A stretch of DNA of 6,197 nucleotides from Arthrobacter sp. (GTDB lineage Bacteria; Actinomycetota; Actinomycetes; Actinomycetales; Micrococcaceae): NCBI GenBank assembly GCA_025464925.1, contig JAODMS010000087.1, forward strand, positions 1 to 6,197. Reading direction: 5' to 3'. Below, piece by piece: positions 4,605-6,197 of the stretch (position 1 is its first letter; every line of letters starts with the position of its first letter). Under the pieces are notes generated by a model that did not search any database, had not been told where the DNA came from, and saw nothing but the letters and a program-made list of their open reading frames with translations. Made by a program: the position numbers and the translations under genes.

Positions 4605-5346
4605 ACTTCCCCCAACATCTGGCATTCTCTGGCCTCTCGGCTCCTCAACCCGACTTTACGGTCGTATTTGACCATGTCCGCTGACCATCCAAAATCGAAA
4701 CGTGTGCCCCCCAGTCGTCCAGCCCTGGAAACGCCAACCGGCCCATCGCGCTTGGTTTGCGCCGCGGGGGCGGCAGGGGCCAGCGGTGCAGCAGGCACGG
4801 GCGACACCTGTTGAGGCTTCTCGGCCTCCACTGGATTCGGGCTGGTGGGGCCTCGATCCCATCCTCGGTGGCTGTGTCAGCCTCAGCAGGTGCCAGCTCC
4901 GGCGTGACAGGGGCTACCGGAGGAGTCTCCGGTTCAGGAGCCTTCGTTTCAGGAGCCGGCAGAGCCGATGTCGGGCCTTCTGAGGGCGTTGCGGAAGCAT
5001 TAGCCGTTGCCGGCGCGGTGGTGTCCTGAGACCCGGTCAGGGTCGCGATGTTCATGAACGCGACCGCCGATCCCCCGAGGGCGACGGTGCCGGCCGTGAT
5101 CGCCGTGATCGCCGTGATCGCCGTGATCGCCGTGATGACGAATTTACTGTCTACAAGCGTCGTGAAGATGGGCATTGAGACCACCAAAGTGTTCAGTGTT
5201 TGGCTGTTCTCGGGCTGGGGTGCGGCTGCCTCGCGTGTCCCGGTACGCAGAACCCCTGACTCCAAACTAGGCACAACCGTGTGCCCTTTTCGGCTGGGCG
5301 CCGGTTTGTTCACAGGGGATTCACGGCTCGTTTGGCGCCAGGCCAC
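4601..5346 (-). CDS. Single-span membrane protein with Pro/Ala-rich linker, apparently frameshifted
   Basis: The first frame (5346 down to about 4850) encodes a basic N-terminus, one membrane span near residues 69-98 containing five ITA tripeptides, and a Pro/Ala/Glu-rich linker (APETKAPEPETPPVAP...EDGIEA). At residues 166-167 the Pro/Ala character leaves this frame, which turns Arg/Cys-rich and stops at 4645. It continues in the neighbouring frame as TSPNPVEAEKPQQVSPVPAAP and on to a TGA at 4601-4603 that overlaps the next gene's ATG. One extra base in the GGGG run at 4847-4850 joins them into about 248 residues. This may be a real mutation, an assembly error or slippage. The start is uncertain: GTG at 5346 or ATG at 5175, the latter with GGTGG five bases upstream. 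Family unknown; an extracytoplasmic linker protein is likely. Confidence 0.6.
5092..5136 (+). repeat. Five tandem 9-bp repeats encoding Ile-Thr-Ala in a membrane span
   Basis: Four identical CGCCGTGAT units (5101-5136) and one GGCCGTGAT (5092-5100) follow each other without a gap. On the minus strand they encode ITA five times, forming the first half of the predicted membrane helix of the 4601-5346 protein. Because the unit is three codons, gain or loss of copies keeps the frame. Confidence 0.95.
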
Positions 5347-5369
5347 CGGCAGATGAATGATTCAGAAAC

Positions 5370-5436
5370 GGGGTAACTTTTGCTGCTCGGTCATCGATTG
5401 CGACTGCGGTGAGCTGTCGCCACGCGACGTTACCCC
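5370..5436. repeat. GGGGTAAC inverted repeat upstream of the minus-strand operon
   Basis: GGGGTAAC (5370-5377) and GTTACCCC (5429-5436) are exact complements 51 bases apart. Between them, GCGAC (5400-5404) can pair with GTCGC (5416-5420). They lie in the leader or promoter region of the gene starting at 5346 or 5175. The region 5347-5540 holds no gene I can support. Confidence 0.4.
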
Positions 5437-5445
5437 CGGTTCTGC

Positions 5446-5494
5446 TCCAGCAGGTGGGCCTAGCCTTCGGTACCGAATGGCACCACCTGCAGGA
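5446..5494. promoter_or_regulatory. Nested palindrome, candidate operator or cruciform
   Basis: The perfect 12-base palindrome TTCGGTACCGAA (5466-5477) sits inside an almost concentric 8-bp inverted repeat, GCAGGTGG (5450-5457) with CCACCTGC (5483-5490). Three more pairs beyond an A/A mismatch extend the arms to 5446-5494. It lies between the symporter terminator and the downstream minus-strand operon, where a promoter or operator of that operon would be expected. Confidence 0.45.
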
Positions 5495-5540
5495 CTCGAC
5501 CCCGCTGCCCACTGGCCCTGGCCCTGGGGATCGTCACGAC

Positions 5541-5576
5541 GAACAAAAGGCCCCGCACGCGTGGCGTGCGGGCCTT
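5541..5576 (-). terminator. Intrinsic terminator of the symporter gene
   Basis: On the minus strand a 13-bp stem with one bulged base (5547-5560 with 5564-5576, three-base loop) is followed by TTTTGTTC. It lies about 120 bases after the symporter stop codon and separates that gene from the operon further down the same strand. Confidence 0.85.
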
Positions 5577-5583
5577 AAGAAAA

Positions 5584-5660
5584 TGCCCGCGGCCCTGGAC
5601 GTGTTCACCGAACCGCCCTCGGCCCAACCGCTGCTGAGCGGCGAGCGATCCGGGGTTCCG
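5584..5660 (+). pseudogene. Possible fragment of a 2-hydroxyacid/phosphoglycerate dehydrogenase gene
   Basis: The plus strand reads PAALDVFTEPPSAQPLLS after the ATG at 5584. This resembles the conserved AALDVF..EPP...PLL stretch that follows the NAD-binding domain of D-isomer-specific 2-hydroxyacid dehydrogenases such as phosphoglycerate dehydrogenase, where a VTPH motif comes next; here VPHA appears at about the right place. Nothing upstream continues the domain, because the terminator hairpin is there, so it could only be a short relic. It lies in the 3' untranslated region of the symporter on the opposite strand. The match rests on one short motif and may be chance. Confidence 0.25.
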
Positions 5661-5695
5661 CATGCACGGCCTCGCCGGCGCCCTGTGGGGGCCGG

Positions 5696-6197
5696 TTAAA
5701 CGGTGACCTGACGTTCGGTGTTCGCTGGACTGTCGTTGTCCTGCTGCCTCTCAGATGCCTGGGTTAGCAAGAACGTGGCAATCGCTCCCAGAACGACGAT
5801 GACGAAGGCCACCAGCCCCAAAAACCCAAAGGATCCGAGTAACGGCGCGTTGAGACCGGCCATCCCGATGGCGGCCAGGCAGAGCGCAGCGGCAACAAAT
5901 CCGCGCCGCCTCCGCACCCCAATTCCCGTGACCCGCCAGCGAACGCTGCCCAAGGTGACCCCGATCAGGACCACGACGTTCAGCGACATCCCGACCCAGA
6001 CCGGATGGATCCCGAGGTGGAACTTGCTCGGAGACCATCCACCCAGCTGGTACCAAATCAACCCTGCCGCAAAACCGACAATCATGGCCGCAAGCGCCGC
6101 GCGGCGAGTAGCCAGCGGCCAGAAGAACGCTGCAAGAACCGGCGCCAAAGTCGCACCGTTGCGAAGAGTCCAGGCCAGAACGTTCCACCAGGCGGAC
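5696..6197 (-). CDS. Sodium:solute symporter (SSS family), C-terminal part
   Basis: This is a sodium-coupled transporter of the cytoplasmic membrane, of which the last 166 residues are present; the frame is open to the right edge and no start is in the window. The sequence SAWWNVLAWTLRNGATLAPVLAAFFWPLATRRAALAAMIVGFAAGLIWY matches the late part of SSS proteins, with the typical short basic loop (FWPLATRRAA) between two helices. Then come the LGIHPVWVGMSLNVVVLIGVTL helix, a basic loop (RVTGIGVRRRR), and two last helices (FVAAALCLAAIGMAGL and FLGLVAFVIVVLGAIATFLL). A polar tail (ASERQQDNDSPANTERQVTV) ends in the cytoplasm. The substrate cannot be told from this part. It is the last gene of its transcript, judging by the terminator at 5541-5576. 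Confidence 0.85.
   Translation of the reverse strand, partial: SAWWNVLAWTLRNGATLAPVLAAFFWPLATRRAALAAMIVGFAAGLIWYQLGGWSPSKFHLGIHPVWVGMSLNVVVLIGVTLGSVRWRVTGIGVRRRRGFVAAALCLAAIGMAGLNAPLLGSFGFLGLVAFVIVVLGAIATFLLTQASERQQDNDSPANTERQVTV

Noticed and set aside
4830..4860. Classical programmed -1 frameshift signal at the membrane-protein frame switch
   Set aside because: No X XXY YYZ heptamer fits the frame at the switch and I see no clear downstream stimulatory hairpin; a simple insertion/deletion in the G run explains it better.
5092..5136. Tandem repeat as a CRISPR array or iteron origin
   Set aside because: The units are 9 bases without spacers, lie in a coding frame and encode a regular tripeptide; no replication or cas gene is near.

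Overview
This is a GC-rich window, probably from an actinomycete chromosome or accessory region. The evidence is the GC-rich third codon positions, the IS110-type transposase with an actinomycete-style C-terminal helix-turn-helix tail, a probable leaderless start, and several small membrane or lipoproteins. An Arthrobacter-like member of the Micrococcales is plausible, but the sequence alone does not prove it.

Left part, plus strand. An IS110-family transposase runs in from the left edge and ends at 916; its N-terminal catalytic domain lies outside. Its last 100 nucleotides and the sequence just past its stop codon fold into a very long imperfect hairpin (812-932, about 36 possible pairs), which is the most striking structure here. 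It is followed by a probably leaderless SRPBCC-fold protein (988-1443) and a hypothetical acidic protein with a clear Shine-Dalgarno (1497-1937). Then comes a roughly 400-base region with no convincing gene. It holds several hairpins, a possible 40-codon ORF, a strong plus-strand intrinsic terminator (2205-2244) and a second strong hairpin (2293-2324) that closes the minus-strand operon arriving from the right.

Right part, minus strand. Read from right to left, it begins with the C-terminal third of a sodium:solute symporter entering from the right edge (5696-6197), closed by an intrinsic terminator with a T-tract at 5541-5576. Next is an intergenic region with a nested palindrome. A two-gene unit follows: a single-span membrane protein with a Pro/Ala-rich linker (4601-5346), which appears frameshifted at a G run near 4847, and a two-helix membrane protein (4239-4604) that overlaps it by ATGA. 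Then come a lipoprotein (3524-3964) and a compact operon of a two-helix membrane protein (2641-3099) and an excisionase/MerR-like DNA-binding protein (2345-2635).

The small membrane, lipoprotein and DNA-binding genes are of unknown function. Three of them share a TTGGGGG ribosome-binding leader. Two stretches look like gene debris: a frame-switching stretch at 3208-3425, and a short piece resembling the C-terminal part of a 2-hydroxyacid/phosphoglycerate dehydrogenase at 5584-5660. Together with the IS element, these suggest an accessory, rearranged region rather than a conserved core locus.
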